Shown: positions 31,500 through 44,089 of the stretch, piece after piece
How positions within the stretch are numbered: the stretch's first letter is position 1
Layout of the letters: every line of letters starts with the position of its first letter
From: Sepiola atlantica
Taxonomy: Eukaryota; Mollusca; Cephalopoda; Sepiida; Sepiolidae
Length of the DNA: 64,000 nt
Assembly (NCBI GenBank): GCA_963556195.1
Contig: OY744525.1
Location: 74,616,844 to 74,680,843 of the forward strand
Direction of reading: 5' to 3'
The notes under the pieces: generated by a model
The model's input: the letters and a program-made list of their open reading frames with translations, nothing else
What the model was told of the DNA's origin: nothing
Database searches by the model: none
Made by a program: the position numbers and the translations under genes

Positions 31500-34020
31500 T
31501 ATTTACAGACTCCAACCGAGAGCTCTTTTCAGAATTCTGGCTGTTCCCTTGAGTGCAGAAATTTGGATTTCTCTTGCACTTGGTCCACCAGGTATACTTT
31601 CTAAATACTTTTTCAAGTTCTTCTTCATGAGTCCAGTATCTTCTATGATAACTGGAATGATGGAGATCTCTTTGAGGTTCCAGTTTCTTTTCATGTCATA
31701 CATTAAACCTTGATATTTTGTTATTTTCCTCGTATTAGCAAGTTCTATACTGCACTGAGGCGATATTATCTGGACTTCGAATACTTTTATTGTGAATATT
31801 TTGCCAGTGTTTACGTGTAGGGTGATATATCCTCATTTCAGGGTTTCCTGACAAACCCTTATCAAAGACCAGCATTTTTTTAAACACATTTGTCATCCGG
31901 CCCTGATCCTGGGCGGCCATTATAAGCCTCTACTGATCGTAGTGGAGGGCGTTCTTTTTTAGTCAGTCTAAGAAACCCTCCTCATCAATATATTGGAGAG
32001 TTCATCGAGGAAGTGTGTGGCACGGTTCTGTCTTGACCACCTATAAATGCACCTTTTTAAAAAAGTCTGGGTGTATTTCTTCTAACCCTTTTAGGCTATC
32101 TATGTGGTGAGCTTGTTTGGTATTTCTGCCTCATCTACACGACAACCCTGTTCAAACTTCTCGCCCAACTTTGTGATGGAGTTTGTTTTGCTGGCTCTTG
32201 ACGTTCGTGTACTATTGCTAGGCTGGAGTTTAAGGAGCTTTTTAGATACTGGCCAATGCTGACAATAGTGGTCTATGCTGGAGGTTAATCTCTGATAGCC
32301 CCAATCCTCCAGCCTATCTGGGCAAGAACAGTCTTTGCAAACACTGATTTCTATAGATGACCGTATGGAGGGTTAACATTTTTCGTGTCTTTACATCTAG
32401 TCTGTTGATGGTTTGTTGTGGCTAATCAATGATGCCAAAGATGTACGTAATAACTTACATGGCAAGTTGGTTCATATCAGTTATTTTACTTTTATTTGTA
32501 AGCTTTGTTTTGCAGATCTTTCTCACACGGCTTACATACTCTCTGCCAATTTTCTCTCTCATCTTAATATGTTAGATGGTGTCATTTTTCTCAATTCTAA
32601 GGTATCTATATGCGTTCTGTTCTTCGAGATTTCTGATGTAATTTTCCTCATCTAGTTTTATATTGTCTGTATGAATCTTCTGAGGTAGTACTTGGCACAT
32701 TTGTCCAAGCCAAATCTCATTCCGATGAAAACAATGTGCACAACCTATAGGAGCTGGTGAAGTTCAATGCCAGAGCTCGCATACAGCTTAAACTCATCCC
32801 TCAAGAGAAGGTTTTTAATTCTCTTAGATGGATCTTTCTTGCGACCCTGACCAAGGTTGTAGGCATCTCGACTGTTATTGAGAAGCTTACTGAGTGGGTC
32901 TATTGGCATGCAGAAGAGTAACACACATAGGTTGTCACCTTCGAAGATTTCCCTTTTAATATTGATGTTAGGGATGGTAATCATTCCATGGCTGTGGCTT
33001 AAGGAAATGGCTGCTTGCCACATCTGTATGTGAGCAGCCATTGCTTGTTTTATTACTGGGTTGATATTATACAGATCAAGGCACAGTAGTAGCCGTGAGT
33101 GTGGCACACTGTCTTAGGCCTTCTGATAAGCAATCCATGACATGCTCAGGTTCATATGCCGCTTCCTACATTCCTCTAAAATTGTTTGTCAATTAATAAC
33201 TGGTCGTTGGTACCAAAACATTTTCTCATTCTGCCAGCTTGTTGTTGTTCTATGTAGTTTCCAGAGATGGTGGTAAATACTATCGGCTACCAAACCAGTA
33301 AAGAGCTTGTAGGTGGTACTGAAACAGCATATTGGTCTGTATTTATTTTCGGTACTGTTTTAGGGATAAGACTTGTATCTTCCTTGGTGAGCGATTCTGG
33401 TGTGGCATCCTCACACCTCAACAGTCTACTTCAATAAAAATAGAGACATTGTCAATGCCTGGTTTCTTTCGTTTAGTAAACCGTGTTAGTTTTCTATTGC
33501 TACTATTGTAATCACTGGCTCTGGCATTGTGGGCGTGGTCCTATGTAGCCTTTGAGTGTATCCAATTAACTGAGCTTCTTAGTTGTATATTCCCTCGCAC
33601 TCAGAGGTCGCCAGTAATTTTCCAGGTCTTGTTTTTTACACGTTTTTTCTATAGTAATCGTATCTCTTATAGAATACACTTGGGTAGTTTTCAAATTGTT
33701 TGTTCTGTTCGTTTTTTATTCTCTTTGCAAATGCTTGTATCTTGTCTTCCAACTCTCTAGCAACGTTGCTTAGTTCCTCAATGTTGGTGGTGTGGTACTT
33801 TACATGAAGGTTGAACTCTGTTTGTAGCTTGAACTTCGATGTAGGTGTAGTTGCAGAGGCTCTGGGATTAATTCGATTTTTAAAGTTATTTAAAGTGAAT
33901 ATCTTTCTATCGATATAAAGCCCAGCTGTGTATGTGATCTGGTTGAGTTCTGTGAGAAATATTGCAGCTGGTACCAGTCTCTGTAGTGCAGTATTTACTT
34001 TTGTGACACGAATATGGTTT
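31500..34020 (-). pseudogene. R2-like non-LTR retrotransposon, long decayed copy
   Basis: The longest R2-like copy, read from 34020 down. An open stretch without an ATG at about 34015-33650 gives VTKVNTALQRLVPAAIFLTE and EELSNVARELEDKIQAFAKR. From 33480, TKRKKPGIDNVSIF follows, then frame 32745-33107 with LCLDLYNINPVIKQAMAAHI and IKREIFEGDN (a degraded RGIFQGD-type motif B). Its catalytic site reads LLLRDEFKLYASS where an F/YMDD-type motif is expected. The middle (32720-31870) has SKTNSITKLGEKFEQG and AAQDQGRMTNVFKKML. The end (31703-31503) has IIPVIIEDTGLMKKN and RILKRALGWSL. A spacer duplicate (31735-31870) interrupts it. Non-functional. The R2-like label follows database habit as I remember it; the clade needs a phylogeny. 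Confidence 0.85.
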
Positions 34021-34029
34021 CTTTAACTT

Positions 34030-35640
34030 TCAAAACCTATTAAAAATAATTTGGTTAAAAATATATAAAAAATAATCTGGTAAAAGAAATATTTTAACAT
34101 ATTAAAAAAATAATATGGTACATTTTTTTTTTTAGATTTTAATGTGATAAACCCTCCAGAACGGTCTTAAAATCTTTTTTCATCAAACGACAACTATTAA
34201 CAAAATATTAATTTGTTGGTGTACTTTTGGCTGGCGCCGCCTTGACCCTGGCTGTTTGTCTGGTCAACACGTATATATCCTCTGAAATAATTAATGTTTG
34301 TTTGTATTTTTTAGGTTTTAAATTATTTAAATCTAAGGTTCATTTCGTTTTGAAATTAATTAAATAAAGTTCCAATTAATGGAGAATCTGAAAACTTATG
34401 ACTGCTGAACTATCTCTCACATATATATTTTCCCTTAATTTAGTTAAAATGACACCGAGTTGATGAATAGAATACGTGCATATTACTTTTTTGATTAAGT
34501 AATTCACGTGTTTTTTTGTTTGTATTTCAAGATGAGATACATTTCTCTTTCTCTTCTTAAACGACACGTATTATATGTTTTCTGTTTTAGAAAGGATGTT
34601 TTCCTCTTATTTTAAAAGCAAGCACGCGTTTGGGAAACGTTTGTTTTATTTTTATTTATTTTTAGAGATATGTTTTTTCTTTTTAAAAACAGAAACGGGT
34701 TTTACTTGTTTTTTTGGTTTAGTTAAAGTTCTGTTATCCAAACCTGTCGCTCAAATTCCATTTAGATATAGACATTTTGGGATTTAAAAAAATAATATTC
34801 ATATATATTTATTGCTAGTCAGTTAATATTTTATTAAGATTCAGTTCACTACGTAAGACCAATCAACAACTTTACCGATGTGCATTAAACTCTCTGTAAA
34901 CGTATAATGAAACGTGAGTTTACTTTCTCATCATCTTTTAAGGGGAATGAATATATTATTCCAATGAATTTCCAAATTAGGCTAAAGTATACAGTATGTA
35001 GAATTTTTAGATTTAAAAACTTATTTGTCTTGTTTAGTAAAGAATAAGCTCTAAGATTATTATTTTAAATCTTTTATTTGTTTCTTAAACAAATAAGATA
35101 CACTCAAAATTATATCTGACGGAATATAAGCTTTTTTACAAAGTGTGTTGATAATTAATGATATTTAAATTTTACAAAGTCATTTAAAAAGAGGGTTTAA
35201 TAGGAAATAATACACATCAAACGGGTATTGTTTATCCTTTGGAATCGTATTTAACTTTTTTACGTCGTGGAAAGGCAGTAAATAGAAGAATAATTAAGGA
35301 AACTTATTTTTAGTAAGTTAAGGTGTTTTAAAAATTACATTACTCTGCATGGCAATATTCTTCTAAATTACGTAAGTGAGTAATTATGTTTATAGAAAAA
35401 ATAGTTTTAATGGGTAAAACTTAACATTAAGGAAACAATATAGGAATAAAATAAATGCAGTATAAATCAAATACATGTTTAATATAAATCTTTGAAAGTT
35501 TATTAACTTTAGAAAAGAGGACTTCTTTTAAAGTGGAAATAATTCACAGCGACCGGGTATTAACTTTTAACTTCCTTTGGGATTGCAGGACTAAAGATTA
35601 AAAAGTTACTTTAAGGAGTTCGATTGAGATAAAAGCTGGT
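34030..35640. other. AT-rich stretch without genes
   Basis: About 1.6 kb between the LINE copy and the 3' side of zinc-finger gene 2. T-rich ORFs (34376-34567, 34575-34787) are chance frames. Nothing else recognised. Confidence 0.55.
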
Positions 35641-35946
35641 ATAGTTTCTCTAGACAATGAAACACAAGCATGGCTTTCGTCAACCATACTGGTGATCTGA
35701 CAATGTGATGCTGAATTAAACAAGAGAAGAGATAATCAATTCCACCTGGTCAAAGTCTTCTTATTTGTTATTCAAAGCTCGAATCTTATTATAAAGAATA
35801 TGCCCGGGAGGCAGCACATCATATTTTTAAATAGTTGTTCAGGGGCTCTTACATATGCTAAGTATCCGATCATGGTGACCTGGAAAACCATTGTACAGAG
35901 ACACTGAAGACTACCGAGATTTGTGTCAAGAAGAAATGTAGTTTCT

Positions 35947-37389
35947 CTAATGTAAGTGTACGCGCATGTGCTTTGTTAAATTAGACTTCTGTAAAAATGC
36001 AGTCTCACAGACTTGACAAGAATATGGTTTCTCTCCTGTGTGTGTTCGCATGTGCTCTTTAAGATTAGAATTGTATGAAAATGCAGATCCACAAACTTGA
36101 CAAGAATATGGTCTCTCTCCTGTGTGTGTCCGCATGTGGTTCTTTAGATTAGAATTCTGTGAAAATGCAGCTCCACAAACTTTACAAGAATATGGTTTCT
36201 CTCCTGTGTGCATCCGCATGTGCTTTTGTACACTAGAATTGTGTGAAAATGCAGATCCACAAACTTGACATGTATATGGTTTCTCTCCTGTGTGTGTTCG
36301 CATGTGATTTTTTAGACTTGAATTGTTTGAAAATGCAGAGCCACAAACTTTACAAGAATGTGGTTTCGCTCCTGTGTGTATTGTCATGTGCTTTTGTAGA
36401 CTACCATTGTGTGAAAATGCAGATCCACAAACTTGACATGAATATGGTTTCTCTCCTGTGTGTGTTCGCATATGTGTTTTTAGATAACTGTCTCTTGAGC
36501 AGGAATAATTACAAATGTTACATGAATATGGTTTCTCTCCTGTGTGTGTTCGCATGTGTTGTTTTAGATGATCATTCTTAGAAAATGCAGAATGACAATA
36601 TTGACAAGAATATGGTTTTTCTCCTCTGTGTGTTCTCATGTGTCGTTTTAGAGCACCATTCAGAGAATATGCAAAATGACAAACTTGACAAGAATATGGT
36701 TTTTCTCCTGTGTGTGTTTGCATGTGTTTTTGTAGATTGGAAGTCTGTGAAAATGCAGCGCCACAAACTTTACAAGAATATGGTTTTTCTCCTGTGTGTG
36801 TTCGCATGTGCTTTTTTAGAGAAGTATTTGCTGAAAATACAGATCCACAAACTTGACAAGAATATGGTTTCTCTCCTGTGTGTGTTCGCATATGTGTTTT
36901 CAGATAACTTTCCCTAGAGCAAGAATAACTACAAATTTTACATAGATATGGTTTCTCTCCTGTGTGTGTTCGCATGTGTTTTTTTAGATGATCATTCTGA
37001 GAAAATGCAGAGCCACAAACTTGACAAGAATATGGTTTTTCTCCTGTGTGTGTTCGCATGTGTTTTTTTAGACTGGAAGTCTGTGAAAATGCAGAGCCAC
37101 AAACTTGACAAGAATATGGTTTCTCTCCTGTGTGTGTTCGCATGTGCTTTTTTAGAGAAGTATTTGTTGAAAATACAGATCCACAAACTTGACAATAATA
37201 TGGTTTCTCTCCTGTGTGTGTTCGCATGTGTGTTTGCAGATGAGAAGTTTGTGAAAATGCAGATCCACAAACTTGACAAGAATATGGTTTCTCTCCTGTG
37301 TGTGTTCGCATGTGTGTGTGTAGATTAGAATTATGTGAAAATTCAGATCCACAAACTTTACACGAATATGATTTCTTCTCGTTGTGCAT
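35947..37389 (-). CDS. C2H2 zinc-finger protein 2 (17 fingers)
   Basis: A 480-residue frame made almost wholly of 17 tandem 28-residue C2H2 fingers, preceded only by MHNEKK. It is a predicted nuclear DNA-binding protein with no effector domain visible. All fingers keep C-x2-C and H-x3-H, and linkers are TGEKPY with small changes (TGAKPH, TGERPY, RGEKPY). Fingers 6 and 11 ([14 protein letters not shown] and [14 protein letters not shown]) replace the conserved Phe with Cys. Fingers 3-6 and 7-11 look like a duplicated block, with an extra finger (LNGALKRH) inserted in the second. Helix contact positions are Q/S/H/N-rich and vary modestly. The start is supported by alignment with gene 1 at the same position and by an upstream stop. 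The C-terminus is MRVHLH. Intact throughout, no frameshift. Target DNA unknown. Confidence 0.95.
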   Translation of the reverse strand: MHNEKKSYSCKVCGSEFSHNSNLHTHMRTHTGEKPYSCQVCGSAFSQTSHLQTHMRTHTGEKPYYCQVCGSVFSTNTSLKKHMRTHTGEKPYSCQVCGSAFSQTSSLKKHMRTHTGEKPYSCQVCGSAFSQNDHLKKHMRTHTGEKPYLCKICSYSCSRESYLKTHMRTHTGEKPYSCQVCGSVFSANTSLKKHMRTHTGEKPYSCKVCGAAFSQTSNLQKHMQTHTGEKPYSCQVCHFAYSLNGALKRHMRTHRGEKPYSCQYCHSAFSKNDHLKQHMRTHTGEKPYSCNICNYSCSRDSYLKTHMRTHTGEKPYSCQVCGSAFSHNGSLQKHMTIHTGAKPHSCKVCGSAFSNNSSLKNHMRTHTGEKPYTCQVCGSAFSHNSSVQKHMRMHTGEKPYSCKVCGAAFSQNSNLKNHMRTHTGERPYSCQVCGSAFSYNSNLKEHMRTHTGEKPYSCQVCETAFLQKSNLTKHMRVHLH

Positions 37390-37399
37390 TTTAAAAGAT

Positions 37400-38230
37400 A
37401 TATTCTAACATATACAACGATGTGGTTGTTCTCTTCTGTATTTGTAGATATTAATATTTACAGGAATCTGTACTTATACTAGTTTTAAAAATTTACATTA
37501 ACTTAAATGCAAATTCACTAACTTTATTAATCTATCAGTTCTATATTATGTGTATTTCTGTTTTTTTTCTTTTTAAATAGGTTTGTCTCACACTATAGAG
37601 ATTTATTCTTCAAAAGCTTTCTACATTATTCCTAAAACATGACTCTTTCAAAAGAATAGATAAAGTTGTTTTACAAAAATATGTCAGTACGTATCTAAAA
37701 GAGATGCAACACTTTTCCTTATTCTTTGCCGAATTGGAAAATCATCATTTTCTATGAGAGTTTAAATCTGTAAATAAAAAAGAGATAATATCAACAGAAA
37801 TATAAAGATACTTCATTGTTTTCCTTCGTGTTATACTTGAAAAAATCACAGTAAAAAGGTAAGTTTTGATTTTACACTATTATTTTATTTTGTAAATAAG
37901 AGGGTCCCTTCAATACTATTTACTTAAAACTGAAATATCATTCAACAATCAAAAAGCATAAAAGTAACTTTCGAATGTCGAACAAATATAGTAAATACTT
38001 ACATTGAACACATTTTTTTTCATTATTATGAAGAAAAACGTGTTATAAGGTTTATTTTCTTTTATTTATGGGAAATATCGAAGTTTTTTTCAAGGATTTA
38101 AATTAAAAGTAACTAAGTTGACAATAATTGATGGATAGAATTAGAATTTGGTGTCCACCATCGAGTATTATAGATCACTTGTTACCTAGCAAAAGATAAA
38201 CAGGAACAACTAATATTAAGAAAACTAGAA
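37400..38230 (-). promoter_or_regulatory. Conserved upstream region of zinc-finger gene 2
   Basis: Reverse complement aligns with 10400-10986. On - a candidate donor (gctag|gtaac, intron from 38185) and acceptor (ctcttttttatttacag, intron end 37768) give a 418-bp intron, longer than the 245 bp in gene 1. Terminal exon from 37767 begins atttaaactctcatag and contains gatgattttccaattcggca. Conservation of splice sites and untranslated sequence suggests a functional leader, or at least recent common descent. Confidence 0.6.
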
Positions 38231-38239
38231 CATAATAAA

Positions 38240-38640
38240 TGCTTTCATACAATTTTATTTTTATTTGCAAAGTTAACATTTATTATGAAAATGACAAATA
38301 ATATATAAAATCGTCTAAACTTCTTTAGTAACTCTGTTCATATTGTAAACAATAAAAATTGCGGCAAAATTTATTAGTAAAAAAACATTACAATAAAGAC
38401 TTGGTTACACATATTTCATCTACAATTCTCCTACAACCAAGGACGGTACACTGCTTTTATATGTATCTGATATTATAGACGCATCATTCCTATTGGAACC
38501 AGTTTTTAGTTGAATACTAGTATTTCTATAAGAATTGATTGTCTGCTAATCACACTGAAATTTTATTGAGCATTTTAGATACGTTCACAGATTTATATAA
38601 GGAATTCTGTCATGCTGAAGTACGAAATAGTTTTTTACGA
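38240..38640. other. No gene seen
   Basis: AT-rich DNA upstream of gene 2. No other features recognised. Confidence 0.5.
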
Positions 38641-39850
38641 ATTATCATGAGAAGCGTTATGCTTTGGTTGGTTCATCGAAATTAAGTTTTGTATAAAATT
38701 TTAGACGCTTCCACGCAAAATAAAGAAACATTAAACATTACTCTTTCGTATTGTCAGCTTAAAAGAAATTCAATAATGGCAATAATAATGACAATAATAA
38801 TAATAATAAAAACTGCCCAACATAGGAGACCTGGTCGGCATCCTTCTAATTTCTATAACAGGATAATCACGGACAAAAAATAGGTAAGTGACCTATCTAA
38901 TTTCAAGTACACCAATGAAAAAGACAAATTACAGGAAAGCAGGAATAGACAAAACAAATAAAAAAAGTTATAAAAAGAAATAGACAACAAAATAAAATAG
39001 ACTGGTAACGGAATGCTACTACAGAAGAAAACTCAAGAAAGAGGCTTTAAGAAGCGAATGAAAAATTTCTGGGGCATGACTAGCATGCAACAGAACAAAT
39101 GATAGCAGATCAAACGAGACTGATTCTGAAGAGAGGATGGTTCTTGGAACTAGAACTAATGGAAATCAAACAAAATATAAATTCTGTATCTCATCAAGAA
39201 ACGCCCCTGAATGAAAAGCCAACAGATTCATGGACGAAGACCAAGCAAAATCCCTATAGTAAAAGAACGATAATGGAAAAAGTTAAAATTAGTATCAGAA
39301 AATTGAAGAACTAAATTATTACAAAAAGACACTGAAAAGAAAACGATTCCATGATACTACAGACCAATAACTTGTTTACTAACCATGTGAAAAGTCTTAA
39401 CGGCACAGCTGAGAGAAAAGATCTACTACTCCCTAAATAATTGTAAACTACTTCTTAAGGACAGAAAGTATGACAAGAAATAAAAAGTAGGATGCATAAC
39501 GTGTTATAGATAGATAAAAAAATTCTGATAAAAGTAAAAAGCAGAAAAGAGGATGGAGTCATTGCATGGATTGAATGAAATAATTCCGCAAGCATGGATA
39601 ACTGACTGCATAACGATGTACAAACTATCAGAGAAAGTTACCAATCTTATTAAGACAGCAATGGGAACATGGAGACTGGAACTGATAGCTAGAGAATAAA
39701 ACCTGACTAGGATAAGAATACAGAGAGGCATATTCCAAGGAGATTCTTTATAACTACTACTGTTTATCATAGCCATGATGTCACTCAACACTATACCCAG
39801 AAAATGTGATATGGGATATAAGTTTACAGACAGAACAAAGAATTAAACAT

Positions 39851-39893
<43 letters not shown>

Positions 39894-40330
39894 TAAACCT
39901 AAAGCTATTTACAATCAAAAAGAAAGTTGAACAGCTGATAAAGACGATCAGAATATTTAGCCAAGACATTCAAATGGAATTCGGAATGAAAAAGTGTGTA
40001 GTGTTAAAAAGACCTTTGAGGACATGGAACTGCCCAACCAAGATGAGATGAGGGCGCTTTGCTAGCATGAGACATATAAATATTTTGGATTTCTGGAAGT
40101 AAATAACATTAATTTCTACAAATAAAAGAGATTATTAGAAAAATACCTCAAAAGAATGAGAAAACTCATAGAAATTAAATAATATAGAGTAAATCTAATA
40201 AAAAGAATCAACATTTAAACAGTATCACTAGTAAGATATTTTGAAGCATTAATAGGCTGGACAAAAGAACTTAAGGATCTTGACCAGAAGACAAGGAAAC
40301 TAATGACTATGCACAATGCACTATAATTGT
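38640..40330 (+). pseudogene. R2-like non-LTR retrotransposon, 5' part (outer host of nested insertion)
   Basis: Plus reading: frame 39099-39314 gives MIADQTRLILKRGWFLELEL and HQETPLNEKPTDSWTKTKQN, then YYRPITCLLTM (RT block). Next come ITDCITMYKLSEKVTNLI and RIQRGIFQGDSL (motif B), after which frame 39806-40051 has VNLKLFTIKKKVEQLIKTIR and QDIQMEFGMKKC. It ends at RKLMTMHNAL near 40324. The YMDD position is occupied by a (TA)n tract. Many stops. The polyprotein's C-terminal part resumes at about 44100. Confidence 0.8.
39853..39891. repeat. (TA)n microsatellite at the RT active-site codons
   Basis: Pure TA tract between RIKHP and YMVNLKLF in the + frame. Comparison with the usual motif order places it exactly at the catalytic YMDD of the R2-like RT; the residues after the tract read YMVN. 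Confidence 0.85.
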
Positions 40331-40339
40331 TGTGAGCGT

Positions 40340-40860
40340 TCTGTCTCATCCCTCTGTCGTCTCTTCTAACCCCGTTTCCTCAATTGTTGGCCCCTCCTCT
40401 CCTCATCTACATTGGAGAATGTCTATCACACGTCTGCGGTCATAAGCCGTTGACTCCAAGCCTGTTTGGTCGATGCCACCTGCCTTTGTCTCACTTGCAC
40501 CCTTCCTGCTGGTCTAGATCTGATTACAACCTGGCATGGCTAAGTAACCAGAGTCGTTATTGGGTAAACAGAGCGAACATACTTGGGATGTCCGATTGAT
40601 CAATTACGCTCCTGTTTGGACGTGGTACTGTCAAATAAATTCTAGGATTATCCTTAGGTTGTACAGGTCGAAGGTGATGAGTCTGTTCTATTGACAGGAG
40701 TAGACGTCCCATGATTCACAACTGTAGAACAGCATGCTGAGTATGCAGGCCTGGTACACCTTCATCAAGGCAAAAAACACCCTTGTAACTGCCCAGACAG
40801 TGAGCCACCTCCTCGCATTCCTGTTACAATTCCGTTCCCATCAAGTAAAGAGAACAGAGA
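40340..40860 (-). pseudogene. Second LINE family, C-terminal part
   Basis: Minus reading from 40800 down: LMKVYQACILSMLFYSCESW, then NRLITFDLYNLRIILEF, SQVCSLYPIT and RPAGRVQVRQRQV. This is the RT-downstream region (VYQAC-LLY-CESW, then L-R-LRRILG) of an endonuclease-RT type LINE. The matching RT core lies at 43830-44070 on the same strand, separated by the Ty3/gypsy relic. Confidence 0.7.
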
Positions 40861-40869
40861 AAAGCTAGA

Positions 40870-42940
40870 AAAATGGATGCTAGATTATGCATCAAGCACA
40901 CTTAACATGTCAACAGCGACCACTACCCATGATGTCAGGCCAACTATGCATCTAATGATTGACCCTAATGCCACACATGTTACTTACAACACCCTGATCC
41001 AGAGAAAGTTAAAGCAGGCCTATACGAGGATGTCTATCTTGACGCTATTGAACTTGTTTCGGTTGGGGCACCTGTTACTTGGTGCCACCGTATGGTTGTG
41101 TGCGCCAAGAAATCCGGCAAGCCTCGACACACTTTCGACTTTCAACAACTTAATCGTTATGCTACTCAAAAGACACACCACACTCAATCCCTATTCTACC
41201 AGGTACGCTGCATCCATTCTCACACAAGGAATACTATATTTGACGCCTGTGGGATAAATACAGATACTGTGTGATACCTTAGGAGTATGTAGCCTCAGGT
41301 GATGCATATAAATGGATGTTTGATCAAATAGTGATGGATATACCACACAAAACAAAGATAATTCATTATGCTATCCTATGGCCACTAATAACTCAAAGTG
41401 ATAATGGCCGTCAAGGAAGCTTTGTCCAAGCAGCTAAATGACTGGATGTATGCAGCTGCAACAGCATCACTGGCAAATCTCCAAAATTCGGACTTGACAA
41501 GGCTGAGACAGATTTGAAAGCTTCCAAGTCGGTGAAACAACTGTCAGATCATGCTAATCCTTCTGAAGAATAAGAACGCAACAGACATATGCAGCTGCTT
41601 TGGATTCATAAAGCCGGTTTCATATGCATAAGCATAACATACAATATGAAGCCATTCAATAAGTACTTAAAACCAAACGTGACTTTTAATTAGACTAACA
41701 ATGTACAGCACACCTTTGAGGAAGCAAAAGCCCTGATCATCAATGAAATCAAGCATGGCATTGAGATCTTTGACAAATGTAGACCTACTCGCCTAGCAAC
41801 TGACTGGAGCAAACATGACATAGGGTTCTAGCTATTTCAGAAGCACTGCCCCTATCCTACATCCCACAAGCAATTCTGCTGTGAGGACGGCTGAATCACG
41901 CTACACTTCCATAGAATTTGAAGTTCTAGATGGAGTAGAGGAACTAGACAAAGCGAGTTATTTTGTCATAGGGTGCCCTAACCTTTTCCTTAAGGTATTT
42001 GGGGACATACACCTTGATAACATACCTAATCCACGAGTTTGAAACCTCAAAGAGAAAACCCTACACCATCGCTTCTTGATTATCCCCATCAAAGGCCCCT
42101 CCCACTGTGCAAGGTATGCCTTGTCCCACCAATATGTTAGTTCAGCTAACCATAACGGATGACACTGCTTCAGCTCTGTACACCACTGCCTCAGCCATTG
42201 TCGATTCCATCTGCCATGCTAATCCTTTCACTCATGAAGTTGCTTCTCCGAATAGCGACGATACTACCATAAAGTATATATCATGCGATGACATCTGCAC
42301 TGCCAGTGACCCAGCCATGGTACAGCTACTTGATACTGTAAAAGACGGCTTTTCAGCTAGAATAACAGATCTCTGAGAGGACGTCCGTCTGTCCATTCTA
42401 CCAGTACTGTAATAATATGAGCAGTTTTGATGGTGTGATAATGTACCATGATCGCATAGTAATCCCCAAATCTCTTCAGCTTAGTGTACTAGAGTCTTTT
42501 CACTTGGATTATCAAGGTGTCTCCCAGATGGGCTCCAGAGCAGAGTCCTCGTTCTTCTGGCCCGGTATGAACCCTGCAATCTCAAATATGCGTCAGAAAT
42601 GTTGATTGAAACTTCATGACACTCTCAACCATTCATGCCACTAACCCTCCCCATCCAGCCTGCCTATCCATTTAAGGCCATAGTAAGAGATTATTTCACA
42701 TACCAAGGCAACAACTACTTGCTCATTGTTGAACTCTACAGCAACTGACCCATCGTGGAAGAAACAGCAAATGGATCAAAGGATTTCATCCAAGCTTTAC
42801 GCCTAACCTTATCAACTTATGGTATATCAGAAGAACTTTTATAGACAATAGCCAAGAATTCACAGTCTTGGCAACTGAATACTCTCAGAAACAGGCGTTT
42901 CCTATGACGTTTTACCCCTGTTGTAGACAGAATCCCTATC
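40870..42940 (+). pseudogene. Ty3/gypsy pol relic (RT, RNase H, integrase)
   Basis: Domains follow normal pol order. RT start: IDPNATHVTYNTLIQ, then in another frame MVVCAKKSGKPRHTFDFQQL and TRNTIFDACG. RNase H-like region near 41800-42060: RLATDWSKHDIGF, then CPYPTSHKQFCCEDG. Integrase zinc-binding part in frame 42417-42605: HLDYQGVSQMGSRAESSFFW then PGMNPAI. Core remnants follow to about 42930 (YQGNNYLLIVEL, then STYGISEELL). Stops and frameshifts are frequent. No gag, protease or LTR was identified. Its edges lie close to the two halves of the minus-strand LINE. Confidence 0.8.
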
Positions 42941-42944
42941 ACCT

Positions 42945-43830
42945 CACTACCAAGCCCTCTCCCTCAACCACCTATCTCTCCCGTCTGAACCAAATCAAAC
43001 CCAGGACTTTGACATGCCTCAGCTGACCCAGTTTCTCCGTCTAAACCCCAATTACTGTTCAGCCCTGAACCTCAGCAAGCTGATCTCCCTGCAGTTTCCT
43101 CCCAAACCACCGACTTCTACCAACCCACAGAGCTGTGTGTCCTCAGTACAATTTTTAAAGAGGCTGCCTCAAGCCCTGGCTAAATTATTCCTTCACAACA
43201 GTGCCGGGCATCAAGAAATGCAACCCGTACAGCCTTGACACAATCCAACCATATAAAATACTCAGCATACCAGTTCTACACGAACTGATGAACTTTCTGT
43301 GATCTTATTTTATTAACAAACAATTCAGCAATTATTGTCTGATCCCTCTAATTTTAATTTTGTTTTCCGACACTCATGATCGCTCATTCATGGTTGTTCT
43401 TTACCATTATCTTAGTTAATATTATGTTTACTATTATTTTTATGTTAATGTGATGCCTACTTATATTCACAATCTTGTTATTTGTATTAGTTCATGGTTG
43501 CAAGTCCCGTAATTTCTTATTTATAGGTACATTATTGATGTGACATCATTATGGAAATGTGTTTCATAATACACCATATGATTTTATTTCTGAAGGAGAA
43601 CTTTTCCATACTTGCTGTTACTCCCTAACTAAACTAGTATATCAGATTTTCAGTCCTTGCCACTCGATAATTGTGCCAAAGACTATACACTCCCTTAGGT
43701 AGTGTATAGGATTATAGTTTAGTAGAGTATTATGAATTAGAATATTACTCAATTTTTCTCATTTGTAATCTCATATTTCTATTTGCTATTCAGATTCACC
43801 ATTGCGTCCTGACAAAAGGGTAATTCGTGC
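42945..43830. other. Sequence between gypsy pol and LINE core
   Basis: Pro-rich frame 43014-43238 could be downstream pol or unrelated; unsupported. From 43260 onward AT-rich with no recognisable relic. An LTR might be expected here but I could not find its partner. Confidence 0.4.
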
Positions 43831-44075
43831 CTACTTATTTACCATCTTCTCTTCTTACATCTTGGCCACTGATGTTAGTCTTTTTTAGGCTGATGATCAT
43901 GCCAACCTCTCTGTGGGCATGCACAAAGTAGTTGCTGCAATTTTTTTTAGAGTGTGTCATCAGTTCTGCACTATCAATGAAGTTACATGTAAGTACCTTC
44001 CCTGCTTTGGTCTTAGACTGAAGGTAGAAGAGGCTGCCACTGTTTCTCATATAGATGTACACTCCATCCTCTGAC
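43830..44075 (-). pseudogene. Second LINE family, RT core part
   Basis: Frame 43835-44062 minus: SKTKAGKVLTCNFIDSAELM then THSKKNCSNYFVHAHREVG and ISLKKTNISGQDV. This is the RT region around the FADDA motif, which has decayed to FIDSA. It continues logically into the C-terminal part at 40860-40340 on the same strand. Confidence 0.75.
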
Positions 44076-44089
44076 TTGTTGGAGGCAGA

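Noticed and set aside
34376..34787. Two AT-rich ORFs in the 34-35.6 kb gap
   Set aside because: Lys/Phe-rich chance frames without domain or repeat relation.
36243..37328. Plus-strand ORFs of 110-126 codons with a 28-residue repeat ([11 protein letters not shown]...)
   Set aside because: They are exact antisense shadows of the 17-finger gene; the repeat length and content follow from the finger codons.
43014..43238. Pro-rich ORF as a gypsy or host protein
   Set aside because: Composition only; no motif and no support from neighbouring frames.
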